Shown in pieces: positions 37,649 through 47,703 of a stretch of 64,000 bases of DNA (position 1 is its first letter; each line of letters opens with the position of its first letter). Where the stretch lies: contig NZ_JAIQDE010000020.1 of assembly GCF_020037015.1 (NCBI RefSeq), positions 62,001 through 126,000 on the forward strand, written 5' to 3'. Made by a program: the position numbers and the translations under genes. The DNA is from Corallococcus sp. AS-1-6 (lineage in GTDB: Bacteria; Myxococcota; Myxococcia; Myxococcales; Myxococcaceae). The notes beneath the pieces are model-generated. The model ran no database searches. It was not told where the DNA came from and saw only the letters and a list, made by a program, of their open reading frames with translations.

Positions 37649-38686
37649 ATGAAAGTCGCCGTGCTCACCGGCGGGGGTGATTGCCCCGGCCTCAATGCGG
37701 TCATCCGCGCCATCGTCCGCCGTGCCAGCGAGCACGGCTTCGAGATGATGGGCCTGCGGGATGGATGGAAGGGCCTGCTGGATGACAACCACTTCCGCCT
37801 CACGCGGGAGACCACCTCCGGCATCCTCCACCGGGGTGGCACCATCCTGGGCACCTCGCGCGTCAACCCGTTCAAGGTGGAGAACGGCCTGGAGCGCGTG
37901 AAGCGCGCCATTGAACGCAACGGCATCCACGCGGTCATCGCCATTGGCGGCGAGGGCACCCTGTCCGCCGCCACGCGCATGTCCCAGGAGGGCCTGCGCA
38001 TCGTCGGCGTGCCGAAGACCATCGACAACGACCTCAACGGCACGGACTTCACCTTCGGCTTCGACACCGCGGTCGCCATCGCGACGGAGGCCGTGGACCG
38101 GCTGCACTCCACCGCGGAGTCGCACAAGCGCGTCATCGTCTGCGAGGTGATGGGCCGGCACGTCGGGTGGATCGCCACCTACGCGGGCATCGCGGGCGGC
38201 GCGGACGTCATCCTGGTCCCGGAGATCCCCGCGGACCTGGAGGCCGTGGCGCAGCACCTCCAGCGCCGGCACGCGGGCGGGCGCACCTTCTCCATCGTGG
38301 TGGTGGCGGAGGGCACGCGCATCAAGATGTCCGCGGAGCAGACCGAGCAGCTCGTCACGACGGGCGCCCTGGACGAAGCGGGCCGTCCGCGCCTGGGCGG
38401 CGTGGGCAACATCGTCGCGGCGGAGATTGAACGGCGCACCGGCTTCGAGACGCGCGTCTCCGTGCTGGGCCACATCCAGCGCGGCGGCGCCCCCACGGCG
38501 CACGACCGCGTGCTCGCCACCCGGTTCGGCGTGCATGCGTGCGACATGGTGGCCCGGGGCGAGTTCGGCAAGATGGCCGCCCTGCGCGGCAACGAAATCG
38601 TCAGCGAGCACCTGGCGGAGGCCACCCGCGAGCTCAAGCGCGTGCCCCGGGAGTTCTTCGAGGTCGCGCAGGTTTTCTTCGGCTGA
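37649..38686 (+). CDS. pfkA: 6-phosphofructokinase (ATP-type residue at the 104 position, group III-like)
   Basis: A 345-residue PfkA-family protein. It phosphorylates fructose-6-phosphate at C1. Motifs: TGGGDCPGLNAVIR, IGGEGTLSAA (~99-106), VPKTIDNDLNGTD (catalytic Asp, ~120-131) and EVMGRHVGWIA. In the E. coli numbering, residue 104 is Gly (GGEGT), which fits ATP, while position 124 is Lys (PKTIDND instead of PGTIDND), as in PPi-type and group III enzymes. The preceding Asp of GGDGS is Glu here. The Gly/Lys combination is the ATP-using group III type by published family rules. It is divergent from nagB. A hairpin follows the stop. Confidence 0.93.
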   Translation: MKVAVLTGGGDCPGLNAVIRAIVRRASEHGFEMMGLRDGWKGLLDDNHFRLTRETTSGILHRGGTILGTSRVNPFKVENGLERVKRAIERNGIHAVIAIGGEGTLSAATRMSQEGLRIVGVPKTIDNDLNGTDFTFGFDTAVAIATEAVDRLHSTAESHKRVIVCEVMGRHVGWIATYAGIAGGADVILVPEIPADLEAVAQHLQRRHAGGRTFSIVVVAEGTRIKMSAEQTEQLVTTGALDEAGRPRLGGVGNIVAAEIERRTGFETRVSVLGHIQRGGAPTAHDRVLATRFGVHACDMVARGEFGKMAALRGNEIVSEHLAEATRELKRVPREFFEVAQVFFG

Positions 38687-38698
38687 CATTGACGTGAT

Positions 38699-38738
38699 GC
38701 GCCATGCCTGCCCCCACCAGGAGTGGAGGGCATGGCGC
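38699..38738 (+). terminator. Hairpin after pfkA
   Basis: GCGCCATGCC (38699-38708) pairs perfectly with GGCATGGCGC (38729-38738), with an additional inner CCCAC/GTGG pairing. It lies 12 bp after the stop; no T tract. Confidence 0.55.
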
Positions 38739-38790
38739 CGTGCATCCGGTAGCATCTGGCCCTTCCCCCTCTCCCGAAGGGATGGTGTCG

Positions 38791-40425
<1,635 letters not shown>

Positions 40426-40509
40426 AGTGGCTGGAAGGACCGCCGGGCATCTGACACTGGGAGTCCGTGGCTCGCGCACGAGCGGGGCTGGGGGTAACGT
40501 GACGGCGTG

Positions 40510-41046
40510 ATGCCTTCCGTCCAACAGCTCCGCCCGTTCGCCTACGCGCCCGTCCAGGCGTTCCTGCAAGCCTCCGGACCGGTGGTGCTGATCCAGCAGC
40601 CGCCGGAGCCGGTGTTCCAGCAGGTGGCGCTGCGGCTGGCGGAGGCGCGCACGGTGGGGATGGCGCACCGCTCCCGGCTGGTGGACCGGCTGCTGGTGAT
40701 GCTCCAGGCGTTCGATTCGCTGGAGGTCCACTTCCTGGGGCCGGAGCGGGACGGGCAGGAGCTGCGGGTGGGGCGGACGGAGGGGTGCGCATTGATGGTG
40801 CATGACCCGTCCGTGTCGAAGCAGCACGCGGTGCTGCGCTGGCACTCGGCGCAGGGGACGTGTTCGGTGCAGGACCTGAAGTCCATGAACGGCACCTGGC
40901 TGAACGCGGCGGAGCTGGGCGAGGGCGAGGAGCGGATGCTCGCGGACGGGGACGCGCTGGCCTTCGGGGACGCGCAGTTCCTGTACCTGAGAGCGGAGAC
41001 GCTGCACTCGCACCTGCGGCTCGCGAGCCCGGGCGGAGGGATGTGA
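40510..41046 (+). CDS. FHA-domain protein
   Basis: A 179-residue cytoplasmic protein (GTG at 40507 is an alternative start). The N-terminal ~70 residues are helical with no known domain. The FHA domain (~75-165) has GRTEGCALMVHDPSVSKQHAVL (the Arg, Ser and His of the phospho-Thr site), QDLKSMNGTWLN and LADGDALAFGDAQFLYL. FHA domains bind phospho-threonine, so it is a natural partner of Hanks kinases such as those in this window, though none is directly adjacent. It converges with the SitI6-type immunity gene with no gap. Confidence 0.9.
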   Translation: MPSVQQLRPFAYAPVQAFLQASGPVVLIQQPPEPVFQQVALRLAEARTVGMAHRSRLVDRLLVMLQAFDSLEVHFLGPERDGQELRVGRTEGCALMVHDPSVSKQHAVLRWHSAQGTCSVQDLKSMNGTWLNAAELGEGEERMLADGDALAFGDAQFLYLRAETLHSHLRLASPGGGM

Positions 41047-41763
41047 CTACTCGGCGGGCAGTTCGCGGTAGTGCACGTCGCTGGGACCCAGCCGCTGCAC
41101 GGTTTCGACGAAGCGCTCGCTGACGACGCGCGGGCTGGCCCCTTGGATGCCGAAGACGTCGAGCCCTTCTGGGATGGAGGAGCGCAGCAGCCAGCGTTTC
41201 GGCGGCAGGCGGAACGACTCGGGCCTGCCGCAGACGTCACATGCGGGCGTCTTGAATTCGCCGATGCAGTCAGGGTGCAGCTTCGCCAGGGGCCGCGCCT
41301 CCACTTCATAGAGCGCGGGCATGGTGCTCCGGCGGGACCGGAGTTCCATTCGGACCGCGATGATGCCCTGCAGCCCTTCGGCCTTGAGCAGTTCGACCGC
41401 GTCCTCCCGGAGGACCAGCTCCCACGGTGGATAGCAAGTGACCGGGCCGAACCGGCCTTGAGCGGTTCCGACCATGGGCCCGAACGAAACACCTGCACGG
41501 ACGGGGAGTTCAGGAGGAACGAAGGGACGCACCAGAGCAACCAGCCTGTTGTACTCCTCCAAGGATGTGGGGCCCTTGGGGTTGGCCAGGACCGGATCAT
41601 CCACTGCCGACAGGTCCACGGTCGGGTACGCACCCTTCCCTGACCAGACGCCTTCCCGAGGACAGTCAACCCCAGCCAGGCGCCACCGATGGCTCGCCCG
41701 GTACTGCCCGCTCCACTGTCCTGGCTCATCGAATTCAAAGCACTCCACCGTGAAGTAGCGCAT
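41047..41763 (-). CDS. SitI6-like double-CXXCG-family immunity protein (first motif degraded)
   Basis: 238 residues of the myxobacterial paralogous family known for two CXXCG motifs, the immunity partners of SitA lipoprotein toxins. The second motif is intact (CDVCGRPESFRLP). At the place of the first, the sequence reads WRLAGVDCPREGVWSG, with Glu instead of the second Cys, so the expected zinc site cannot be complete. The remaining family layout (SYP/YPTVDLS, CYPPWELVLR) is present. It starts 3 bp after the stop of the SitA6-like lipoprotein gene, the normal toxin-then-immunity order. No signal peptide. Assigned from family resemblance plus context. Confidence 0.8.
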   Translation of the reverse strand: MRYFTVECFEFDEPGQWSGQYRASHRWRLAGVDCPREGVWSGKGAYPTVDLSAVDDPVLANPKGPTSLEEYNRLVALVRPFVPPELPVRAGVSFGPMVGTAQGRFGPVTCYPPWELVLREDAVELLKAEGLQGIIAVRMELRSRRSTMPALYEVEARPLAKLHPDCIGEFKTPACDVCGRPESFRLPPKRWLLRSSIPEGLDVFGIQGASPRVVSERFVETVQRLGPSDVHYRELPAE

Positions 41764-41766
41764 GGC

Positions 41767-42447
41767 TCAGTCCTCGAAGGGCACGGGTGAGAGCTCTATC
41801 TGCTGCCAGTACGTCATGGGCAGACCGAAGAGCTCATACTTCTGGATCATCCAGGAGGCATGCTCAAAGTACGCGGAGACGGGAACACCCTCTTCGACCC
41901 GATCAATGAAGATGCGCCAGTCCCGATTCCATGGCCCGCCACGCTCGCCTCGATGGATGCGTGCGTGTACTTCCGCGTCGATCATCAACACGTACTTGTG
42001 AATCTCGATGCCCTTGATTTCGAATTCACCCTTGAACGCCTGAGGGAAGATGTGGTGCCGCTCCTTCGGCCGCTTCGCCCACTCCTGTTGGGCCTTCTCG
42101 CGGCGAAGCTCGCTGGGCAGCTTCTCCCGCCGGTGCCAGCGGAAGACCATGACGGGCACCGCGTCTCGCGGCAGCCCCTGCGCGCTTCCCCACGTTCGCC
42201 GAGGCCCGCTGCCGGGTGCCACGAAGACGGGCGCCACCGGCATGGCGCCTCGCGTCCGCACGATGCGCTTCGAGGCCAGGTCCTCGCACCGGAACAGCGC
42301 GCAGACGTCGTCCTCACAGACGTGCGTGAGGCACTGATCCTCGTCGCGGGCCTCGCACTCCGTTCTCACGGGTGCGGAGGCACAGCCCAGCGACAACACC
42401 AGCCACAGCCACACGACACGGAGGCCGGCTCCAGAGTCTCGTCTCAT
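41767..42447 (-). CDS. SitA6-like polymorphic toxin lipoprotein with HNH/SHH-type C-terminus
   Basis: 226 residues from ATG 42447. The lipoprotein signal VVWLWLVLSLGC is followed by the Cys-rich block TECEARDEDQCLTHVCEDDVCALFRCED typical (split here) of the TIGR02269 lipoprotein family. The C-terminal ~90 residues contain RHHIFPQAF and IDAEVHARIH, an HNH/SHH-type nuclease-like pattern. SitA proteins are delivered between siblings by outer-membrane exchange and kill cells lacking the matching SitI. The expected immunity gene follows 3 bp downstream. I infer a nuclease toxin; membrane traffic of the lipoprotein is known for the family. Confidence 0.78.
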   Translation of the reverse strand: MRRDSGAGLRVVWLWLVLSLGCASAPVRTECEARDEDQCLTHVCEDDVCALFRCEDLASKRIVRTRGAMPVAPVFVAPGSGPRRTWGSAQGLPRDAVPVMVFRWHRREKLPSELRREKAQQEWAKRPKERHHIFPQAFKGEFEIKGIEIHKYVLMIDAEVHARIHRGERGGPWNRDWRIFIDRVEEGVPVSAYFEHASWMIQKYELFGLPMTYWQQIELSPVPFED

Positions 42448-42571
42448 TTTCCCGTTATTCCACGTTAAGTTCCGTGAAGCCCAGGAGGCGAGCAACCCGG
42501 TCTCAGGGCACAGCGCGCTGTCAGGGGAGCCGTTATCCTCGGGGCTCCTCACACCCGAGAGCGCGCACACC

Positions 42572-43744
42572 ATGGGAAGGCTGTTGGTCCTGCTGTTCGT
42601 CTACCTGGGCGCGTACCTCGTGCTGCGCAGGCTGTTGCCCGCTGTCACCCGGGGCTGGCGCCATGGCGTGCTGCTGGGGCTCTCTGGCTTCGCGTTCGCG
42701 GCCTGGACCGTGCCCGCCGTCACCGGCTACGGCCTGCACCACACGCCTCCGTTGCTCGTGCCGGTGAAGCTATTCGCCGTGGTGTGGAGCATCGCCGCGC
42801 TGCTGGTGATGCTGATGGGCCCGCCGTTCCTCATCCTCAAGCTGCGTGCTCAACGCCGTCAGCAGGCCGCGCCTCCGGGCGTGGACCTGGGGCGCCGGGA
42901 CCTCCTGGTGAAGGCCGGTCAGGCCATGCCCGTCCTTGCCATCAGCGCCAGCGGCGTGGGCGTCGTGGGCGGCAGCGTGGGCTTCACCGTTCGCGAGGTC
43001 GAGGTGAAGCTGCGCGGCCTCCCCGCCGCGCTCGATGGCTTCCGCATCGGGCAGATCACCGACGTGCACGTGGGCCCCTTCATCTCCCCCGAGTACCTGC
43101 GCGGCGCCGTGGAGGTGATGAACACCGCGGGCGTGGACCTCCAGGTGATGACCGGTGACCTCATCGATGACGTGAATCAAATCGACGAGACCATGGCCGC
43201 GCTCGCCTCCACGACGGCCCGCCACGGCATGCTCGCGGTGCTCGGCAACCATGAGCACTGGCGCGGGCTCGATGAAGTCCTGGGCGGCTACGCACAACTG
43301 GAACAGCGCGGCGCGCCGGTCCGGCTGCTCGTGGATGAAGCCCATGTGCTGGAGCATGGCGGTCAGCGCGTGCGCGTGGTGGGCGTGGACTTCCCCATGT
43401 CCGGCGCCAGCCGCACCGGGCGCGACCGGCGCTGGCAGCGCTCCGCGGAGACGTCCTTCAAGGACGGGAACCCGGACGACGTGGTGCTCTGCCTCTCCCA
43501 CCACCCGGACTTCTTCCCCTACGCCGCCGAGCGCGGCGCCCGCCTCACGCTCTCAGGCCACACGCACGGCGGACAGGTGGCCTTCCTGGGAGTGCCGCTG
43601 TTCGGCTTCGCCTTCAAGCACATGCTGGGCCGCTACCGCTTCAAGGACAGCCACCTCTACGTCTCCGGCGGCACGGGGCACTGGCTCCCCTTCCGCATCG
43701 GCGTCCCGCCCGAGGTCACCCTGCTCACGCTGCGCAGCGCCTGA
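42572..43744 (+). CDS. Membrane-bound YkuE-like metallophosphoesterase
   Basis: 390 residues with an N-terminal membrane part of three hydrophobic segments (GRLLVLLFVYLGAYLVL, GVLLGLSGFAFAAWTV, FAVVWSIAALLVMLMG) and a possible fourth near 128-150. The periplasmic calcineurin-like domain has IGQITDVHVGPF, VMTGDLIDDV, LAVLGNHEHW, CLSHHPDFF and LSGHTHGGQVAF, the complete metal-ligand set. YkuE/YaeI-type enzymes are membrane phosphodiesterases, some acting on lipid head groups or wall polymers. Divergent from the SitA-like gene across 124 bp. It converges with the CHAT gene. Confidence 0.9.
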   Translation: MGRLLVLLFVYLGAYLVLRRLLPAVTRGWRHGVLLGLSGFAFAAWTVPAVTGYGLHHTPPLLVPVKLFAVVWSIAALLVMLMGPPFLILKLRAQRRQQAAPPGVDLGRRDLLVKAGQAMPVLAISASGVGVVGGSVGFTVREVEVKLRGLPAALDGFRIGQITDVHVGPFISPEYLRGAVEVMNTAGVDLQVMTGDLIDDVNQIDETMAALASTTARHGMLAVLGNHEHWRGLDEVLGGYAQLEQRGAPVRLLVDEAHVLEHGGQRVRVVGVDFPMSGASRTGRDRRWQRSAETSFKDGNPDDVVLCLSHHPDFFPYAAERGARLTLSGHTHGGQVAFLGVPLFGFAFKHMLGRYRFKDSHLYVSGGTGHWLPFRIGVPPEVTLLTLRSA

Positions 43745-43752
43745 AGCGCGGG

Positions 43753-46700
43753 TTATCGCCGCGCGTCCGCGTCCAGCCATCGCAGCGGCGCGTCCCGCCC
43801 CATGGCGATGAACGGCGCCCAGTAGTGCGGATGGGGCTGCGCGACTCGCAGCTCCCGCATCGCCTCTCGCAGCGCCGTGGCCAGGCCCTCGCCTCCGAGC
43901 AGGTGGCGATAGTAGGTCTCCATCAACGTGCGCGTCGTCGCGTCGTCCACCTTCCAGAGGCTCATCACCACCGTCTCCGCGCCCGCCACCAGGAAGGCCC
44001 GGCGCAGACCGTAGACGCCCTGCCCTCGCCGGACCGCGCCGCGCCCCGTGTCACACGCGGACAGGACCACCAACTGCGTGCCCCACAGGTCCAGCCCCGC
44101 CAGCTCCAGCGCCGTCACCAGCGCGCTGTCGGACGCGCTCGCCTCCTCCATCTCCCCCGCGAGCAGCAGGCCCGAGCGCAGCAGCGGATCCGGCGGGCGC
44201 GCGGCCTGCGGGTCCTCGCCCAGCGCTCCGAAGGTCGCGACGGCTCGCGCGTTCTCCGGCGCGGCGGCGTCCTCCAGGAAGAAGCCGTGGGTCGCCAGGT
44301 GGAGGATACCCGGCGTGCTCAGGTGCAGCAGCCGCTCCTTCGTCGCCTTCGGGCCCAGGAACAACTGCGCCTGCGGGAACAGGCGCTGGATGGCCTCCGC
44401 CTCCTCGCGCGAGCCCGGCAGCGGCACCGGCGCCCAGTCGCGCGCCACCAGGTCCTCACGGCGCAGCGACGGCGAACGCTCCGCCACCACGGGCGCGCCT
44501 CCCGCGGAGGCTTGCATCCCCGTGTTGAAGGCAGGATCCGCCAGCACCACCACCGAGGACGCGGGCCTTGGCTGCTGCGGCCGGGGCAGCAGGTCCTTGC
44601 CGGACGTCACGTAGGTGAAGTCGTAGCTGTCCACCAGGTACTGCCGCCCATCATGCAGCGCCGCGAAGGGCACCAGCGCCAACTGACCGTCCGGTGAGAG
44701 GAAGAGGCGGCGGGCCTTGCCCAGCAGCGGGAGCAGCGGCTGGAACGCGAGCCGGTACAGCGCGTGGGCGGAGTCCTCGAAGGCCGCGTCACGGCGGGCC
44801 AGCGCGTCCCGCAGGCTGGAGGCCGCGGCCTCGATGGGCGCCGCGGGCCCCAAATCCAACGCGCGGATGTCCCCGTCCGGCCGGAGCACCAATGCCAGAC
44901 AGCGGAGCTGGGCCGTGCCCGTCCCCAGCACGAGGGGACGGTCCTCGTAGGTGATGAACTCCACGAGCGCGCCATCCTCCGGCAGGGCGCCAGCGACGCG
45001 GTCGACGATGTCACCGGGCGCGGGCAGCGCGGCCAACGCGCGCAGCGGCGCGGAGCGGCTGGCGAGCGTCGTCTCCAACGCATCCCCCTGCTCGGTCAGC
45101 GCCGTGAGCTGCCGCTGGTAGGCGGACGGCGTGAGCGCGCCGGGCCCGTGCAGCGAGAGGCTGGCCAACTGGGTGCGCAGCTTGCGCAGCCGCTCGAAGG
45201 TGCCGCGCTCCTCCGCGCCCAGGCTCCGGTAGACCGCTCGGGAGATGTCCGCAGTCTCCTCCACGGAGCGGCCCTTGAGCAGCAGCGCGGCGCTCAGGGC
45301 CAGACGCCGCACGGCCGCGGAGTCCGGGTGCGCGCGCACGAGCGCGTAGAGCTGCTCCTCGTCCGCGCGCAGGTGCTGGAGGAAGCTGGCCAGCCGCGCC
45401 TCGGAGAACTCGAGCGCCTCGCGGCGCAGGCGCTGCTCGGAGACTCCAAACGCGCGCGTGAACAAGGGCACCGCGTCATCCAGGCGCCGCTGCGCCAGGC
45501 GCAGGAGCGCCAGGTTGTTGAGCGACGCCGCGAGGTCCGGGTGGTTCCGGCCCAGCACGGCCTCGCGAATCGCCAGCGCCCGCATGTAGAGCGGCTCCGC
45601 CTGGGTGTACTTCCCCTGGTCCCGGTAGAGGTTGGCCAGGTTGTTGAGCGAACCGGCGACGTCCGGGTGGTTCCGGCCGAGCACCTCCTCCCAGAGGGCC
45701 AGCGCCCTCGCGTAGAGCGGCTCCGCCTGGGTGTACCGCCCCTGCTTCCGGTACAGGGTGGCCAGGTTGTTGAGCGAAGCCGCCACGTGCGGGTGGTGCC
45801 CGCCGAACGCCTTCTCCCAGAGGGCCAGCGCCCTCGCGTAGAGCGGCTCCGCGCGGTCGTACCGTCCCTGCGCCTGATAGAGGGTGGCCAGGTTGTTGAG
45901 CGCGGCCGCCAGGTCCGAGGGGCTGCCGTCCGTCGCCGCCTCCCGGATGGCCAGCGCCCTGGCGTAGAGCGGCTCCGCGCGGTCGTACAGCCCCTGGTCC
46001 TGATAGAGATTGGCCAGGTTGTTGAGCGAGTCCGCGACCAGCGGATGCGTCCTGCCCAGCGCCTCTTCCCGGATGGAGAGCGCGCGCAGGCCCAGCGGCT
46101 CCGCCCGGCCGTACTGCCCCTGGTCCTGGTAGAGCGTGGCCAGCGTGTCGAGCGAGTCCGCGACCAGCGGATCCTCCTTGCCCAGCGCCGACTCGCGCAG
46201 CGCGAGCGCCCGCACGTAGAGCGGCTCCGCCCGGCCATACAGCCCCTGCTCCCGGTAGAGCAGCGCCAGGTTGTTGAGCGAGTCCGCCACGGTGAGGTGG
46301 TGCTTGCCGAGCACCGTCTCCCGCAAATCCAGCGCGCGCGAATAGAGCGGCTCCGCCCGGCTGTAGAGCCCCTGCTGCTGGTAGAGGTTGGCCAGGTTGT
46401 TGAGCGACTCGGCGTAGGCGGACTGGTTCTCGCTGAGCGTCACCTCCTGGCTGGCGAACGCCCCCATGCGGCGGCGCTTGTCCAGGCTGAACAGGTTGTT
46501 CGTCCGCCGGGACAACGCGTGCCCGTGGTCGTAGAAGCCCCCGGCCTGACGGTCCGTCTCCATGGTGGGCGAGGCGGCGAAGCTGAGCAGCGAAGCCACC
46601 GTGACGGACCTCGCCGCGTCGTCGTTCACCACCGCTTCCCGGAGGGCCAGCGCGCGCTCGTGGAGGACGCCCGCCCGCGCGAAGTCCCCCTGGAGCCGGT

Positions 46701-46953
46701 ACACCTCGCCCAGCAGGTTCAGGCAGTAGGCCACGTCCGGATGCGAGCCCCCGAGCACGGCCTCCCGCAGCGCCAGGGCGTGCTCGCCGGGCGCCACGGC
46801 CTCCGCGTAGCGGCCCTCCTCGTAGAGCGTCGCGGAGCGCTCATAGGCCTGGAGCGCCTCCGCCAGCCGGGGGTCCGAGGGCTCCCGCCCCGCCGGCATG
46901 AGCGAGGCACACCCCAGTGCCATCATCACCATGCACCCGAGAACCCACCGCAT
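43753..46953 (-). CDS. TPR-repeat CHAT-domain lipoprotein (caspase-like)
   Basis: 1066 residues from ATG 46953, which follows the strong site AGGAGGAG. A lipoprotein signal (MVMMALGC) is followed by eleven or so TPR units, eight of them near-identical 42-residue units of the kinesin-light-chain type (SLNNLATLYxxQGxYxxAEPLYxRAL). The helical link ends near 640. The CHAT domain (~690-1060) has the catalytic pair in ILHLATHGFF (His ~889) and VVLSACDTGRG (Cys ~967). CHAT proteases are caspase relatives that cleave partners in response to signals sensed by repeats. Lipid anchoring outside the cytoplasm is unusual for CHAT proteins involved in defence. It lies below the methionine-salvage operon, same strand, 105 bp gap. 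Confidence 0.92.
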   Translation of the reverse strand: MRWVLGCMVMMALGCASLMPAGREPSDPRLAEALQAYERSATLYEEGRYAEAVAPGEHALALREAVLGGSHPDVAYCLNLLGEVYRLQGDFARAGVLHERALALREAVVNDDAARSVTVASLLSFAASPTMETDRQAGGFYDHGHALSRRTNNLFSLDKRRRMGAFASQEVTLSENQSAYAESLNNLANLYQQQGLYSRAEPLYSRALDLRETVLGKHHLTVADSLNNLALLYREQGLYGRAEPLYVRALALRESALGKEDPLVADSLDTLATLYQDQGQYGRAEPLGLRALSIREEALGRTHPLVADSLNNLANLYQDQGLYDRAEPLYARALAIREAATDGSPSDLAAALNNLATLYQAQGRYDRAEPLYARALALWEKAFGGHHPHVAASLNNLATLYRKQGRYTQAEPLYARALALWEEVLGRNHPDVAGSLNNLANLYRDQGKYTQAEPLYMRALAIREAVLGRNHPDLAASLNNLALLRLAQRRLDDAVPLFTRAFGVSEQRLRREALEFSEARLASFLQHLRADEEQLYALVRAHPDSAAVRRLALSAALLLKGRSVEETADISRAVYRSLGAEERGTFERLRKLRTQLASLSLHGPGALTPSAYQRQLTALTEQGDALETTLASRSAPLRALAALPAPGDIVDRVAGALPEDGALVEFITYEDRPLVLGTGTAQLRCLALVLRPDGDIRALDLGPAAPIEAAASSLRDALARRDAAFEDSAHALYRLAFQPLLPLLGKARRLFLSPDGQLALVPFAALHDGRQYLVDSYDFTYVTSGKDLLPRPQQPRPASSVVVLADPAFNTGMQASAGGAPVVAERSPSLRREDLVARDWAPVPLPGSREEAEAIQRLFPQAQLFLGPKATKERLLHLSTPGILHLATHGFFLEDAAAPENARAVATFGALGEDPQAARPPDPLLRSGLLLAGEMEEASASDSALVTALELAGLDLWGTQLVVLSACDTGRGAVRRGQGVYGLRRAFLVAGAETVVMSLWKVDDATTRTLMETYYRHLLGGEGLATALREAMRELRVAQPHPHYWAPFIAMGRDAPLRWLDADARR
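45475..46480 (-). repeat. Tandem 126-bp repeat array encoding TPR units
   Basis: Eight consecutive 42-codon units within the CHAT gene. Phrases such as GGCCAGGTTGTTGAGCG recur every 126 bp on the plus strand (for example 45630, 45756, 45882, 46008). Similarity at the DNA level implies recent duplication or gene conversion, and a risk of collapse in short-read assemblies. Confidence 0.85.
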
Positions 46954-47058
46954 GCCGACTCCTCCTGGAGACCGGGGGTGACCCATCCGTCTCCCCCCTG
47001 TCCGACTTAGAGGCAGGGACCCCGGGAATCATGCAGGAACGTGTGCGCGGAGCACTTC

Positions 47059-47703
47059 CTACTGGCCATACCCCCGGAATTGCTGGAACACGCGCTCCAT
47101 TTCGGCGTCGTCCAGCACCACGGGTTCGCCCACCTGGAGCGCGCGCCAGTACATGGCCGCGAGCGTCTCCACCTCCACCGCCAGCTTCCAGGCCGCCGCC
47201 AGGTCCGCGCCCATGGCGACCATACCGTGGTTGGCCAGCAGGCACGCCTTGCGGCCCTCCAGGGCCACCATCATGTGCCGCGCCAGCTCCGGCGTGCCGA
47301 AGGTGGCGTACTCCGCGCACCGGATGTCCGTGCCGCCCGCGGCGGACACCATGTAGTGGAAGGCGGGGATGCCCCGGCGCAGGCACGCCAGGGTGGTGCT
47401 GAACATGCTGTGCGCGTGCAGCACCGCGTTCACCTCCGGCCGCGCCTGGAGGATGTCCCGGTGAAGCTGCCACTCGGTGGACGGCTTGCGGTGGCCCTCG
47501 TGCGAACCGTCGAAGCGCATGAGGACCAGGTCCTCCGGCGTCATCGTCTCGTAGTTCATCCCGGACGGCGTGAGGAGGAAGCCGCCCTCCACGCGCTGGC
47601 TCAGGTTGCCGGAGGTGCCCTGGTTCAGCCCGGACGTGTTCATCCGCCGCGAGGTGGCGACCATCGCCTCGCGCAAGTCCTGGTGGTCCCCCGCCCCGCT
47701 CAC
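47059..47703 (-). CDS. Class II aldolase, FucA-like; candidate methylthioribulose-1-phosphate aldolase
   Basis: 214 residues from GTG 47703, which overlaps the mtnA stop (GTGA). The residues of fuculose-phosphate aldolase are all in place: TSGNLS (29-35), TPSGM, KPSTEW with Glu77, HAHS with His96 and His98, and ANHG with His159. Spacing is identical to E. coli FucA (Glu73, His92, His94, His155). It is an aldolase, not a second MtnB dehydratase (which has IAGHG and differs around the Glu). Aldolases of this type (Ald2) in the DHAP shunt split methylthioribulose-1-phosphate into DHAP and methylthioacetaldehyde. Co-operonic location with mtnP and mtnA supports that role, but the substrate is inferred. 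Confidence 0.82.
   Translation of the reverse strand: MSGAGDHQDLREAMVATSRRMNTSGLNQGTSGNLSQRVEGGFLLTPSGMNYETMTPEDLVLMRFDGSHEGHRKPSTEWQLHRDILQARPEVNAVLHAHSMFSTTLACLRRGIPAFHYMVSAAGGTDIRCAEYATFGTPELARHMMVALEGRKACLLANHGMVAMGADLAAAWKLAVEVETLAAMYWRALQVGEPVVLDDAEMERVFQQFRGYGQ

Noticed and set aside
44764-47010. 748-codon plus-strand open frame opposite the CHAT gene
   Set aside because: Its apparent internal repeats are the reverse of the TPR repeats; no independent evidence.
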